Origin: a virus
Virus record (IMG/VR): IMGVR_UViG_3300037322_000228
Coordinates: 1 to 31,212 of that record
DNA: 31,212 nt
Reading direction: 5' to 3' (one strand)
Position 1 is the stretch's first letter; every line of letters begins with the position of its first letter. A program made the position numbers and the translations under genes. Shown piece after piece: positions 1 through 8,255 of this stretch. The notes beneath the pieces are model-generated. The model saw only the letters and a program-made list of their open reading frames with translations, was not told where the DNA came from and did not search any database.

Positions 1-127
1 CTTGCCTCTGTACTACTTCGATCCATGAGGTCGTATCTGCCTGAGTAGCCGTTGCGCCAATACCAGTCAAGGCTCCTGCTGCAAAATTGCCACCTGTCAC
101 TTCTCTAAATTTTATAAATCCAGTCGT
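1..127. repeat. Terminal direct repeat, left copy (circular closure)
   Basis: These 127 bases are identical to 31086-31212. An open reading frame reads through the join without a break, so the contig is a closed circle with an assembly overlap. The odd length of exactly 127 matches a common assembler k-mer size, which argues against a true packaged terminal repeat. Confidence 0.95.
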
Positions 128-475
128 AGGCATAGCTGCACCCACGTCGGTAGGTGCTGTGTTTAATCCTACCCACACACCTAAAAGATAACCTGAAACT
201 CCGCCTTGAGTAATTATTGTACCGATAGACGGAACAGTTCCCGATCCTGTATTAAATAGAACCTGGCGAACATTTCTACCATCAAATAAAACCCCTCCAC
301 CTAAAGTGGCTGAAATAGTCATAGCTCCAAAAGTGCCTGTCATGTTGGCAGGAGAGTTAGAGTGCCATCTAGTATCCGTTCTTACTGTTAAGATACCGCC
401 GTTCATTGACCATACTTCGCCTGCTGTTCTGGCAACACCTGCATCAAGAAAAGTGTCCGTTGTAATTGTTGCCAT
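1..475 (-). CDS. Beta-helix fibre protein, N-terminal part (continues across the circle junction)
   Basis: The gene starts at ATG 475, just after an AGGAT ribosome binding site that overlaps the stop of the upstream gene. It begins MATITTDTFLDAGVARTAGE. It is open to base 1 and continues in frame at 31085 down to 28102, for a total of about 1,152 residues. The N-terminal 150 residues are Gly/Thr/Ala-rich beta-type sequence, as in phage fibre attachment domains. The protein lies between the capsid and connector genes, so it may be a head fibre rather than a tail fibre. I infer the role from sequence type and position. The frame across the junction is seen directly. Confidence 0.85.
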   Translation of the reverse strand, partial: MATITTDTFLDAGVARTAGEVWSMNGGILTVRTDTRWHSNSPANMTGTFGAMTISATLGGGVLFDGRNVRQVLFNTGSGTVPSIGTIITQGGVSGYLLGVWVGLNTAPTDVGAAMPTTGFIKFREVTGGNFAAGALTGIGATATQADTTSWIEVVQRQ

Positions 476-483
476 TATTCATC

Positions 484-945
484 CTACGCGTAAGTAATTG
501 AGGTTAGGTTCACACCTGTATAAACAAGCGTCTTTATGAGATCAATACTAGCAGGAGTGTCACCACTCAACACAATCGAAGTTAATTGTGTGCCTGTATA
601 ATTAAAAGTTTTTACAATTGTATCCACGCCATCTGTGTAACTGATCGATGTTAACTGTGATCCAGTATAAGTGAATGATGCGTCTTTAGATTTAAGGTTT
701 TTGGAAACTGTTTCAAATGCATCGCCGCCTGATGCACTAGTACCGCGTAAAGCAAGTATCTGCCAAAAGGCTGCATCTGTCGGAAGATTTCCAGTTGTCG
801 AACCTCTTGCAATATAGCTTGAGCCATCGAAGGAAACTGATTCGCCGCCGCCGTATGAAGTTAATGCATCATAGGCACCGAGCGGATTGCTCCCCTGTAA
901 TAAAAAAATCTGAACAGGAGAATCAACTATCTTGAGACTAAGCAT
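484..945 (-). CDS. Capsid-module surface protein with carbohydrate-binding-like domain and YTG repeats
   Basis: This 153-aa protein has two visible parts. Residues 31-66 (with GSSYIARGSTTGNLPTDAAF and a following W) match the small aromatic modules, often called chitin-binding-type modules, seen in phage fibres: a 'SYNGSSY...TGNxPTxxxxW' pattern. Residues 91-153 hold three copies of YTGxxLTSI at 93, 116 and 142, about 23-26 residues apart, which resemble YD/RHS-type repeats. It overlaps the preceding gene by 8 bases and is followed by the large fibre gene. It is probably a virion surface protein that binds sugars. The role is inference; the repeats are plain in the sequence. Confidence 0.7.
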   Translation of the reverse strand: MLSLKIVDSPVQIFLLQGSNPLGAYDALTSYGGGESVSFDGSSYIARGSTTGNLPTDAAFWQILALRGTSASGGDAFETVSKNLKSKDASFTYTGSQLTSISYTDGVDTIVKTFNYTGTQLTSIVLSGDTPASIDLIKTLVYTGVNLTSITYA

Positions 946-1219
946 AATTTAAGCTCGCTCGGTTATCCCATACGCTTGAAAAGTTTCCATTTGTAGCATA
1001 CAGAACTTCTGTACCGCCTCCACTTGTTACCACTCTCATGATGCTCCAGACTGCCTGAGATCCAGTTGATCCGGGCAATGCTTGCCCTATGTAGTTAGTG
1101 TTGCCAGTCTTATCTATGAGAGTAATGAGCGTAGGAGTAGACGTTTGCACAGTTGTCTTTCCTGCAACGTCTCTAAATTTATCTTGCTCCCTGTCTGCCC
1201 TACTCCCCGATATCGGCAT
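938..1219 (-). CDS. Small conserved phage protein of the head module
   Basis: The protein is 93 aa. I chose ATG 1219 because an AGGAG site lies six bases upstream; an in-frame TTG at 1222 is less likely. The pattern resembles a small protein family common in tailed phages: an N-terminal KFRDV motif, a central YIGQALPGS, and a C-terminal VWSIMRV followed by VWDNRASLNYA. The function of that family is unknown to me. It sits between a 71-aa gene and the carbohydrate-binding-like gene, overlapping both, just downstream of the capsid gene. It may be a capsid-associated or fibre-adaptor protein; this is inference from position only. Confidence 0.65.
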   Translation of the reverse strand: MPISGSRADREQDKFRDVAGKTTVQTSTPTLITLIDKTGNTNYIGQALPGSTGSQAVWSIMRVVTSGGGTEVLYATNGNFSSVWDNRASLNYA

Positions 1220-1415
1220 CAAGCTCTCCTAAGTTTTTAAGTGTCCTGTAATACCAGGCAACCCATTTCTTTTTTTCAGCCTCATCATATTGTTGAATAT
1301 CAAAATATCTATACTGTGTGCCATCTTTGGCATTAGTTATAAACATAAGACGGCGCAGTCCAATTAAAGACTGCGCCGTTAGATAGCTAGGAATCAGATC
1401 GCTATGCTGGGACAT
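1200..1415 (-). CDS. Small hypothetical protein next to the capsid gene
   Basis: The protein is 71 aa. Its ATG overlaps the capsid stop codon (TAATG), so it is probably translated by coupling. It has no signal peptide or membrane segment. The C-terminal half is charged and aromatic (YDEAEKKKWVAWYYRTLKNL) and probably helical. I do not recognise the family. The position directly after the capsid gene is where many phages encode decoration or head-completion proteins, but the sequence gives no direct support for either. Confidence 0.6.
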   Translation of the reverse strand: MSQHSDLIPSYLTAQSLIGLRRLMFITNAKDGTQYRYFDIQQYDEAEKKKWVAWYYRTLKNLGELDADIGE

Positions 1416-2266
1416 TAGTCTTGTAGCTTAGCAATCAAAGGTGACTTCGTTGCAGCAGCAGTACCCTCAGCAATTTGAAGACCGCCAACTCCATAAAGAA
1501 CATCAACAGCAACCTGACGACCGCCTGTTCCATATTGAAGCGCAACGTCTTCTGCAACAGATGGCTGCTTCTGAAAAGCGATAGCAGAACCTTCTGTGTT
1601 GACCATGTATGCCTGTTGAGTGCCGATCTGTTGGTTGATTACGACAGGAACGCCGTAAACGAAACCAATTTGACCATTAACGATCGGGCTTGCGCCTGTA
1701 CCGCGATAGTCATAACGGGAGAACTCAGCAAGCTTGAGCATTGCTTTCTCTTGGTCTGCGCTGATGACAAGAAAAGACTTAGTCATATCAGCGAAGTTTT
1801 CAATGAGGAACTCACGCATATCAAGGATAGCGTTTACAGTGATGTCGGCAGGAACAGCAGCGTTTACAGAAAGACCGGCAACAGTATTCCATGCAGTCAA
1901 GATGTCAGTATTGATCTGACGACCATGAGCAGAAGAAGCGCGACTGATTGCAGTTGTCATGTAGTCGATTGAAGACTGCATTTCATCGTTTGAATCGTAA
2001 CCAAAAAGGACAATCTTGTTTTTGTTCAAAACGATTGTGTCTACTGAGCTAACAAGAGCAGTGTTCTCAGAAGCAGCAGCACCAAAGGCGCGATCTTGAA
2101 CCGTGAAGCCAGAGAGCTTAGGAATTTCAAGCTGCTTTGCACCTTTGCCAGCGAGGCTTGTGAAGTCAGAAAGAAAAGGAAGAAGAGAAGCTTTCTCACG
2201 TAACTCAGCTTGTACGAGTGCAGCTACGAGATCAGCTTTGAGAGCGACTAAATTATTTGCAGCCAT
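1415..2266 (-). CDS. Major capsid protein (HK97-fold type)
   Basis: This 283-aa protein forms the head shell. It begins MAANNLVALKADLVAAL after a strong AAGGAG site. The helical N-terminus, the central segment on a single-particle 'INTDILTAWN' region, the segment ILDMREFLIENF, and the late FVYGVPVVINQQIG loop are typical of HK97-fold coat proteins. The size fits the small end of the family. It follows the scaffold gene directly. I see no long cleavable N-terminal delta domain and no protease gene in the head cluster, so scaffolding appears to be done by the separate 191-aa protein. The call rests on sequence pattern plus position. Confidence 0.85.
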   Translation of the reverse strand: MAANNLVALKADLVAALVQAELREKASLLPFLSDFTSLAGKGAKQLEIPKLSGFTVQDRAFGAAASENTALVSSVDTIVLNKNKIVLFGYDSNDEMQSSIDYMTTAISRASSAHGRQINTDILTAWNTVAGLSVNAAVPADITVNAILDMREFLIENFADMTKSFLVISADQEKAMLKLAEFSRYDYRGTGASPIVNGQIGFVYGVPVVINQQIGTQQAYMVNTEGSAIAFQKQPSVAEDVALQYGTGGRQVAVDVLYGVGGLQIAEGTAAATKSPLIAKLQD

Positions 2267-2267
2267 G

Positions 2268-2843
2268 TTAAACTCCTTTGAGTTTGTTTAAGATTTCTTG
2301 TTTTGTCATAGTAGTAATTTGTTTTTCGCCCGATGAGATCCGTGCAGCAGGGATAGCATCATTGATTTTTACAGCAGGCTGTGAAAATAGAAACGAGTTC
2401 TCTTTCCTTGCCTTCTCAATCAGAGAGTTTAAAGACTCCTGCTTAAGATTGTAGCCATCAGCATCAGCTTGCAGCATTTCAAAATCGGACTTGTCTAGGA
2501 GTTTGATCAACTTCTCAGGGTTTTGACAGCCAGCCTTCAAGGCTTCTGTTTTAACTCCAGTCGTGATACGTTCCCACAAATAGGTTTCGCGTTCTTTTTT
2601 AACAGAAGTCTTGAGCGTTTCGTTTTCTTCTTTAAGTTGAAGGACAAGCTTTTCATATTGTCCCTTACTCTCCATTTCTTTCCGCTCAAACTCTTGAACT
2701 CTTGACTCTAAATCTTGGGCACGTTTTCTTGCGTTTTTTTCCGCCTCTACTGACTTGCGGAAAGAATCGTAAGAAACTTTATCCTCCGCACTGCCACTGG
2801 CAACGACGTTCGAATCCGCTGGACTCGTGACTTCTGGTTCCAT
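2268..2843 (-). CDS. Capsid scaffold protein
   Basis: This 191-aa protein is highly charged, with a long coiled coil at about residues 25-100 containing many E, K, R and Q residues. It ends in a basic, helical tail (MTKQEILNKLKGV). A coiled-coil protein encoded immediately before the major capsid gene is the standard position and composition of a phage scaffold, which fills the procapsid and then leaves. No serine-protease or ClpP-like motif is visible in it. GGAG lies upstream of the ATG. Two bases separate its stop from the capsid start. The function is inferred from composition and gene order. Confidence 0.8.
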   Translation of the reverse strand: MEPEVTSPADSNVVASGSAEDKVSYDSFRKSVEAEKNARKRAQDLESRVQEFERKEMESKGQYEKLVLQLKEENETLKTSVKKERETYLWERITTGVKTEALKAGCQNPEKLIKLLDKSDFEMLQADADGYNLKQESLNSLIEKARKENSFLFSQPAVKINDAIPAARISSGEKQITTMTKQEILNKLKGV

Positions 2844-2866
2844 TTTCTACGCTCCTATCGGTTGTG

Positions 2867-3373
2867 TCAATTTTTATAAAAGTTCCTAATTGACGTTTTT
2901 AGCTTTCGGGTTATTAACTCAAGAAAGTCTCGACGAGTAAAGATCTGGGCAATGTCTCTGCCAGCATCTTTTTGAAACTTGAATATATCGACAAGAGATG
3001 GCATCGAGCTTTTACCTTTATTGGTTCCCGTCTTATATCTTTTGTGTTTGGTATCTGATGAAATGAGATTGATAGTTAGTTTTGCAGCGATGAACCTGGC
3101 TCTTATTGAATCCAAGAGCTGTCCTGTTAAGGTTAGATTTGATTTATCTGGTCTAAAGTCTGATTGAGTCGCATTGAAGTTTTGGAGATAGCGTCTAGTC
3201 TTTATGGTTGATGGCTTAAGTTGTGGCTCAACTCCATTCTTTCTAATCTCACTAACGACCTCAGATTGAAACACTTTAGCGAAACCTGACTTAGAGATAG
3301 CTAATCCGATCTTGGATTTTATCCTAGGAGTCAGGTTCTCGAATCCTATTATTCTAATCTTCGTCAACGACAA
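2867..3373 (-). CDS. Virion morphogenesis / tail-completion-like protein (copy 2)
   Basis: This is a basic 168-aa protein. Residues of the form LKPSTIKTRRYL, followed by LTLTGQLLDSIRARF, match the layout of Mu gpG-like 'phage virion morphogenesis' or tail-completion proteins: a 'P..TI..R' stretch, then 'L..TG.LL.SI'. The preceding gene has the same layout with a different sequence, so the two are probably diverged duplicates. It overlaps that gene by 20 bases and sits before the scaffold gene, much as gene G lies between portal and scaffold/protease in Mu. The family assignment is by pattern only. Confidence 0.6.
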   Translation of the reverse strand: MSLTKIRIIGFENLTPRIKSKIGLAISKSGFAKVFQSEVVSEIRKNGVEPQLKPSTIKTRRYLQNFNATQSDFRPDKSNLTLTGQLLDSIRARFIAAKLTINLISSDTKHKRYKTGTNKGKSSMPSLVDIFKFQKDAGRDIAQIFTRRDFLELITRKLKTSIRNFYKN

Positions 3374-3851
3374 ACCCGATGTTATTTAGAATCTCAGTAA
3401 GGTTTAACTCCCTGGCTGAATCAGATGCAGGTCCAATGCCTAGTGTAGATGCGAGATCTTCTGTTTCGGTATCAGTAAGCCCAAAGTAAGTTCTTTTAGG
3501 TAGAGTGTCGCCAGTGTTATGATTGTATGACTTTAATACTTGCTCTTCGTCTACAAAGATTTTTACCATGCCGCGATCAAACTCTCCCGCCATAGATGCT
3601 AGCATTTCAGATGTAAGCGTTAAGTCAACAGATCCTCTTGATACGCCTTTAAATCTTGCATAATCGGAAGAGTAAGCCTTAAACTGCTTGCCGTTTATAT
3701 CAACACCTGACTGAGTTCTCTCAATGATCAAATCAAGCGCATCATCAATAAACTGCTTTGCCTCGACGTCAGTAGGCACGCGACCAAGGATACTTTCTAG
3801 GTCAACCTCTTGGCTTACATCATCCAGGGAGTATTTGGGCTTCAAGCGCAT
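3354..3851 (-). CDS. Virion morphogenesis / tail-completion-like protein (copy 1)
   Basis: This is an acidic 165-aa protein. The core pattern is GVDINGKQFKAYSSDYARFKG, then VDLTLTSEMLASM, then a HNTGD segment and PKRTYFGLTDTE. This order (solvent-exposed 'G..F..Y...YA..KG', 'LTLTGEML', 'KR.FFGL') is characteristic of Mu gpG-like and gp10-like head-tail completion proteins. It overlaps the portal gene by 32 bases. It probably acts at the portal vertex or tail terminus during assembly. Compared with the next gene it keeps the KR.YFGL element that copy 2 lacks, so it looks like the more typical member. Confidence 0.7.
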   Translation of the reverse strand: MRLKPKYSLDDVSQEVDLESILGRVPTDVEAKQFIDDALDLIIERTQSGVDINGKQFKAYSSDYARFKGVSRGSVDLTLTSEMLASMAGEFDRGMVKIFVDEEQVLKSYNHNTGDTLPKRTYFGLTDTETEDLASTLGIGPASDSARELNLTEILNNIGFVVDED

Positions 3852-5310
3852 TGTCCTTTTGGATTGTGGTGTAAAGTTCCTCTGCTTGCTTTCTAGTTAG
3901 GTCTTCGAGTTCCATTAGCCCTGTAATGGGTGAGGCTAAGCCGATCTCTATTTTCTTCTGCAAGAGTTCGATCTTATCAAGCTCAGTCTGCACCATTTCA
4001 GGCATCTTGTATTTAACAGTTAGGTCGCAGTCGCTTGGTAGGGATGTGTGGTAAATAGAATCAAGAGAAGCGTTACCATTCAAAGCATTTAGCCAAGCTT
4101 TAACGAGCTTAAATACTTGCGTCTCTGCATATTGGAATACGTCATAATCATCCCTAGAAGCTTGCATCTTATCAATCAAAGACAAGAGCCTGTCGATCCC
4201 AGAGGTAAATTGTGTTGTCTCTCCCGACATTGAAACAGTCTTTGGATCAATACCCTCAGAAGTTAGAAAGCCCGAAAGCATGACCTCTAGGAAACGAATC
4301 GCGCCATCAATGTTAGCAGTAGGAGAAGCAAACTCAAACTCGGTCTTGACTCCATTAAGCTCATCGTTTGGTAGATGCAGAATATAGTTAGGACCAATTT
4401 GAAGATTACTGAACTGCATTTCTTTTGGAGCTTTTACAATGGCTACAGCAAATGATTGCATCTTAACAGTTTGACGAGTCTCAGTTAAGGCAGCATTAAA
4501 CTCTACAGTGAAGTCACCATATGCCGATGCTTGCCTGATCCAATATTCAAAATCTTTTTGCTCGCTGATCTCAAAGAAAGGAAGCTCATTAATAGGGTTA
4601 GGCAGTACCTCGCCAATGACTTCGCCTTTCTTATTCATGATGAAATTTTCGGTCAAAGTCCATACTAGGTACGTTTTGCCGTTTTGTCTTTCGCGCTCCT
4701 GCATGTCTAGGTTCTCGCGATAGTTTCGATTGTTCTGCTCAGATAGAGAAAAGTTCCCTGTAGGTGATCTCTTTAAATTGTCTTGAAAGCTCTCTGTTTT
4801 ATCGAAAGAAGAAACAATATATGCAATTGCTTTCTCTGGATCACCCGGATCCGTGATCACATCCCACTGATGAGGCTGCAATACGCGCATAATAAGCTTG
4901 CCATCTTTTGGGATGACTTGCCCTAGGCATTGCTTATGGAGCTTGTAAAACTTGTTAGCAGTGCCAAGCTTTTTGTTGACGTTCATCTCATGATAAACAC
5001 TCCAGAGAATATCTTTTTGGTCATCAGAAACATTAAGCCATTCTCTTTCGGGAGCATTTGAGTAGATCACTGATTGATTGTTGACGCAACGCTTTGCAAT
5101 ATTAACAGACTTAACAAGTGGCATCTCGGTAACTGTTTGCTCGCTGAATTGAGTTCTGAGCGACTCAAGGACGTAAGTACCTATTCGGTCTTTATAGATC
5201 TCTGACTGCTTAAATGATTCTACTTTTCTGCCTAGGTTGTCTCTTGATTCGATATACTGGACAAGCTTCTTACGTCCCTCTTGAGATGATAACATTTCAA
5301 CGGTAAGCAT
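3820..5310 (-). CDS. Portal protein
   Basis: This 496-aa protein is read as the dodecameric portal through which DNA enters and leaves the head. It follows the large terminase gene, has an AAAGG ribosome binding site seven bases before ATG 5310, and is of usual portal length. Typical elements are the N-terminal NIAKRCVNNQSVIYSN region near residue 70, a beta-rich wing with VLQPHQWDVITDPGDPEKAI near 145, a helical stem near 265-300, and a C-terminal helical tail with a KKIEIGLASPITGLMELEDLT segment. This last element is common in SPP1/HK97-type portals. No fusion or truncation is visible. Confidence 0.85.
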   Translation of the reverse strand: MLTVEMLSSQEGRKKLVQYIESRDNLGRKVESFKQSEIYKDRIGTYVLESLRTQFSEQTVTEMPLVKSVNIAKRCVNNQSVIYSNAPEREWLNVSDDQKDILWSVYHEMNVNKKLGTANKFYKLHKQCLGQVIPKDGKLIMRVLQPHQWDVITDPGDPEKAIAYIVSSFDKTESFQDNLKRSPTGNFSLSEQNNRNYRENLDMQERERQNGKTYLVWTLTENFIMNKKGEVIGEVLPNPINELPFFEISEQKDFEYWIRQASAYGDFTVEFNAALTETRQTVKMQSFAVAIVKAPKEMQFSNLQIGPNYILHLPNDELNGVKTEFEFASPTANIDGAIRFLEVMLSGFLTSEGIDPKTVSMSGETTQFTSGIDRLLSLIDKMQASRDDYDVFQYAETQVFKLVKAWLNALNGNASLDSIYHTSLPSDCDLTVKYKMPEMVQTELDKIELLQKKIEIGLASPITGLMELEDLTRKQAEELYTTIQKDNALEAQILPG

Positions 5311-5369
5311 TTATAAACCTTTGATTATTTTGGCAGTTACTTAAATCTTGATTTATAAATTAAGCTTTG

Positions 5370-6641
5370 TCACCTTTTGTGTGACTCTGGTCTTAAGCCT
5401 GATTGATTCATTAGCGGAAACATTTTCCAGCAAACATAAGCCAAACAGTCGACCAAGTGAGAAAGGCTCTTATCTGTCGTTTGGTTTAACTGTCCGTGTC
5501 TGTCCCATTTAAGGCTCTTGAGATCCCTAGTAAGCTTTCGGCATCGAGGGTTAATCTTAATGAGTCCCATCGTAAAGCATCTATTGAGATTGGCTATCTT
5601 GTCAATAACCGCAGGGTTAAGGGTTTGAGTTACATTGAACCCTGCCTCTCTTAGAATCAAGAAATCAGACTTACCAGAAGTTCTTCTATTTATTCCAGTT
5701 GAGTCAGCTATAATCGTTGCCCCTGTCGCGCCCTTTTCTTTTAGTGTGTGAGCTTTCTTGAAGGTGTCCCCTGGTATCTGGATCTCATCCCATACATAAA
5801 TTCCATGGGCGTGCTGAGAAAGAATAATGTCCGAGTTGTATTCAATGTTAAAATCTGAGCCCACGTAAATCGTTCCTGCGAGTTTGATAGCATCCTCTGA
5901 TATATGGTCGTCATTGAATGAGTAAACAGCACATGAGCTATTCTCGGTGTCGTACTCGCCATACAAGAAGCGCATCCTTTCTTTCTCTGGTAGACGCTCA
6001 AGAGTCTTAATATAATTCTCGTCCAGGTTCTCAATGTTACTTTGCGGACTCATCTTGATTGTCAGATAGTCAGCTCCATTGCTTAGTGATTCGCCATCCT
6101 CTGGGTTAATACCCTGGTGAAACAATTGATAAACCCATGAGCTTGTCTTTGTCGGGTTAAGATCATAGTAAGCCATCTTTTTAAGTGTGTTCTTCTGCGC
6201 CAAGCGGGTCTTAAGTTTTGAGATCGCTGTAAATGGGATCTGATTTGATTCATTAAACCAAAGAGTGGAGTATTCAGTACCAAGTAGCCTTTCAAGTTTG
6301 TCGCCATCATCTAGCCCAGCAAGAAAGATTCGTGAGCCATTGATAAGCCTAATATAATAGTCAGTGCGATGCCATTCAGGATTAAGCATGGGAAAGCAAA
6401 GCCTAAGAACATCGGGTGCAGTCTTGAGCCATAGTGATCGCTTGGCTGAGTTAAATGTCTCTCTAACAATAAGGTGGTCTGAGTTTGGTTGCTTTGCCGC
6501 CCTTATAAAGATCTGCCTCATGATCTCAAAAGACTTTCCAGCCCTTGATCCCCCCTCAATACATACGTCAGTAGCAAGAGAGTTTATGATTGTTTTAACG
6601 GCTAGTGATTGAGCTTCTGTTTTCTTAAACTCGTTCATCAT
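5370..6641 (-). CDS. terL: Terminase large subunit (PBSX-like ATPase-nuclease)
   Basis: This 423-aa protein is the DNA packaging motor and headful or site-specific nuclease. Walker A is GGSRAGKS at residues 30-37. Walker B ends in E131 (STLWFNES). A coupling motif, YYDLNPT, lies at 158-164. The nuclease half shows the expected acidic residues: D263 in VGSDFN, D313 in IIADST and D398 in SHLVDCLAY. This order is that of the PBSX/Terminase_3 group. It overlaps the small-subunit gene by 17 bases. The start could be either of two adjacent ATGs (6641 or 6638). The motifs make this one of the firmest calls in the window. Confidence 0.95.
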   Translation of the reverse strand: MMNEFKKTEAQSLAVKTIINSLATDVCIEGGSRAGKSFEIMRQIFIRAAKQPNSDHLIVRETFNSAKRSLWLKTAPDVLRLCFPMLNPEWHRTDYYIRLINGSRIFLAGLDDGDKLERLLGTEYSTLWFNESNQIPFTAISKLKTRLAQKNTLKKMAYYDLNPTKTSSWVYQLFHQGINPEDGESLSNGADYLTIKMSPQSNIENLDENYIKTLERLPEKERMRFLYGEYDTENSSCAVYSFNDDHISEDAIKLAGTIYVGSDFNIEYNSDIILSQHAHGIYVWDEIQIPGDTFKKAHTLKEKGATGATIIADSTGINRRTSGKSDFLILREAGFNVTQTLNPAVIDKIANLNRCFTMGLIKINPRCRKLTRDLKSLKWDRHGQLNQTTDKSLSHLVDCLAYVCWKMFPLMNQSGLRPESHKR

Positions 6642-6978
6642 CTGAGTCGATCTTTATTTCGTAAACGCCTTGAGCAACTTCTGACTTATCTTTCTGACCT
6701 AGCTCATTTTTGCCGAGCCAAATTAGCATTGAGACATTCCCAGCCATTGCAACGTCATACTGTTTTTTTAATAAATTGATTCTAAGTGGTTCTTTCTTTT
6801 GTTGTTTATACTCGGAAAAACTTAACCCAGTGCGCTCTTTTATTCTTGCTGATAAAGTGTCTATATTGATACCTAGCTTTTCAGCACAGTAAACTTGAGA
6901 AGCCCAGACTATTAAAGCGTCTAGCTGATCCCACCCGTTAAACTCCATCTCTTCAAGGTCTTTAGTTGGTCGTGCCAT
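6625..6978 (-). CDS. terS: Terminase small subunit
   Basis: This 117-aa protein starts at ATG 6978, with GGAG a few bases upstream; a GTG at 6981 is in frame. It recognises the packaging site and hands DNA to the large subunit. The N-terminal half looks like a helix-turn-helix (WDQLDALIVWASQVYCAEKL and GINIDTLSARI). The C-terminal stretch YDVAMAGNVSMLIWLGKNEL is the conserved 'A..GN..ML.WLGKN.LG' end found in many small terminases. It overlaps the methyltransferase gene upstream and the large subunit downstream. The call is supported by both sequence pattern and position. Confidence 0.8.
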   Translation of the reverse strand: MARPTKDLEEMEFNGWDQLDALIVWASQVYCAEKLGINIDTLSARIKERTGLSFSEYKQQKKEPLRINLLKKQYDVAMAGNVSMLIWLGKNELGQKDKSEVAQGVYEIKIDSDDERV

Positions 6979-8218
6979 CACGCTCCACCTTTAGTTCTTC
7001 GTATGTTTGATTTGTTAGTTCTAGCGTTGCTTTCTTACCAGTGTATGCTTCCCAGCGTTTAATTATAACGTCACAATATTTTTCATCTAACTCTATAGTT
7101 AGTGACCTTCTTGATGTTTTTTCTGCGGCTATTATTGATGTACCACTTCCGCCAAATGGCTCGTAAATATATTCACCAGAATTTGTGTGGTTGTTAATTG
7201 AGTTTACATATAGGGCGACTGGCTTTTGAGTTGGGTGAGATGTTTTCCCTCCTCCATCTTTTTCAAACATTACGTTTTGAATATCCCATACAGTTTTTTG
7301 CTTCCTATCTCCTAGCCAGTTATGATTGGCCCCCTTTCTTATTCCATACCAGCAAGGCTCATGCTTCCACTGGTAGTCAGACCTAGATAGTGCGTGAACA
7401 TTCTTGTTCCAAATTATCTGTGCTTTAATTTCAAAACCGGCCCTCTTTAAACCATCCATTACAACGTCTGTAAAAAATGATGCATGCCAAACATAAGCTA
7501 TGTTACCTTTATGAAGAACATAAGAGTCGTACCAGTCTGATCTATCATCATTTTGCAAATTTGAGCTTTCTTCTCTTTCCGTCTTTTTAACACCTTTAGC
7601 CTCTGCTCTCCACCCTGCCTCATACTTAACACCGTAAGGTGGGTCTGTTATCATTGTATTTGGGCTTTGACCGTTTAAAAGCTTCTCAACATCATCAATC
7701 ATGGTTGAGTCACCGCATAACAGCCTATGATTCCCAAGCAACCATAAATCACCCTTGCGAGTAATAGGATGAACCACTTCAGGCACAGCATCCTCATCAC
7801 TTTGAGGGTCAAACTTCTCAACTGGCTCAATAACGAAGTCTTTAATACCCAACAAATCAATATCAAAGTCAGGGCCAAAGTCGAGCATCTCAGTATTAAC
7901 CATACTCAAATCTAATTCGGCCCACGAGGCGATTGCGTTATCACTTGTTAGGTAAGCATATTCCTGCGCTTCGCTTTCGAAGTCCTGATACATAACAGGA
8001 AGCTTGTCCATTTTAAGTTTACGCGCAGCTTCAATTCTTCCGTGGCCGGCGACAACAAAGCCTGATCTATTCGAAACAACGATAGGATTGCGAAAGCCCT
8101 GGAACTCGATCAGTTTTGCGAGTCTGTCGATTTGTTCTTGGCTGTGAATATTGTTATTTTTTGGACAGGGAACAAGTTTAGTTATATCAACCAAACTGAT
8201 TTCTCTTGACTGAATCAT
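6962..8218 (-). CDS. ParB-domain DNA methyltransferase (beta class, N6-adenine or N4-cytosine)
   Basis: The protein is 418 aa from ATG 8218; an in-frame TTG at 8242 would add eight residues. Residues 10-90 form a ParB/Spo0J-like nuclease-type domain, with GHGRIEAARKL near 60. The rest is a methyltransferase: DPPY (motif IV) at 192-195, HPTQKP at 328-333, and the AdoMet-binding motif EPFGGSGTS at 353-361. Motif IV preceding motif I marks the beta class. The fusion is a known phage type. It lies directly upstream of the small terminase gene, so it may modify phage DNA before packaging or protect against host restriction. No matching restriction enzyme gene is present. Confidence 0.92.
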   Translation of the reverse strand: MIQSREISLVDITKLVPCPKNNNIHSQEQIDRLAKLIEFQGFRNPIVVSNRSGFVVAGHGRIEAARKLKMDKLPVMYQDFESEAQEYAYLTSDNAIASWAELDLSMVNTEMLDFGPDFDIDLLGIKDFVIEPVEKFDPQSDEDAVPEVVHPITRKGDLWLLGNHRLLCGDSTMIDDVEKLLNGQSPNTMITDPPYGVKYEAGWRAEAKGVKKTEREESSNLQNDDRSDWYDSYVLHKGNIAYVWHASFFTDVVMDGLKRAGFEIKAQIIWNKNVHALSRSDYQWKHEPCWYGIRKGANHNWLGDRKQKTVWDIQNVMFEKDGGGKTSHPTQKPVALYVNSINNHTNSGEYIYEPFGGSGTSIIAAEKTSRRSLTIELDEKYCDVIIKRWEAYTGKKATLELTNQTYEELKVERDGTTN

Positions 8219-8255
8219 TCCACCCACTAGGTTTTTAAGCAACTTGCTTTTAAGT

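Noticed and set aside
1475-1972. Plus-strand 165-codon frame inside the capsid gene
   Set aside because: It lies wholly opposite a strongly supported capsid gene and has no ribosome binding site or family likeness; a shadow frame.
5369-5385. GTCAC/GTGAC hairpin at the end of the large terminase gene as a terminator
   Set aside because: Only five pairs, followed by AAAGCTTAAT rather than a T run on the transcribed strand.
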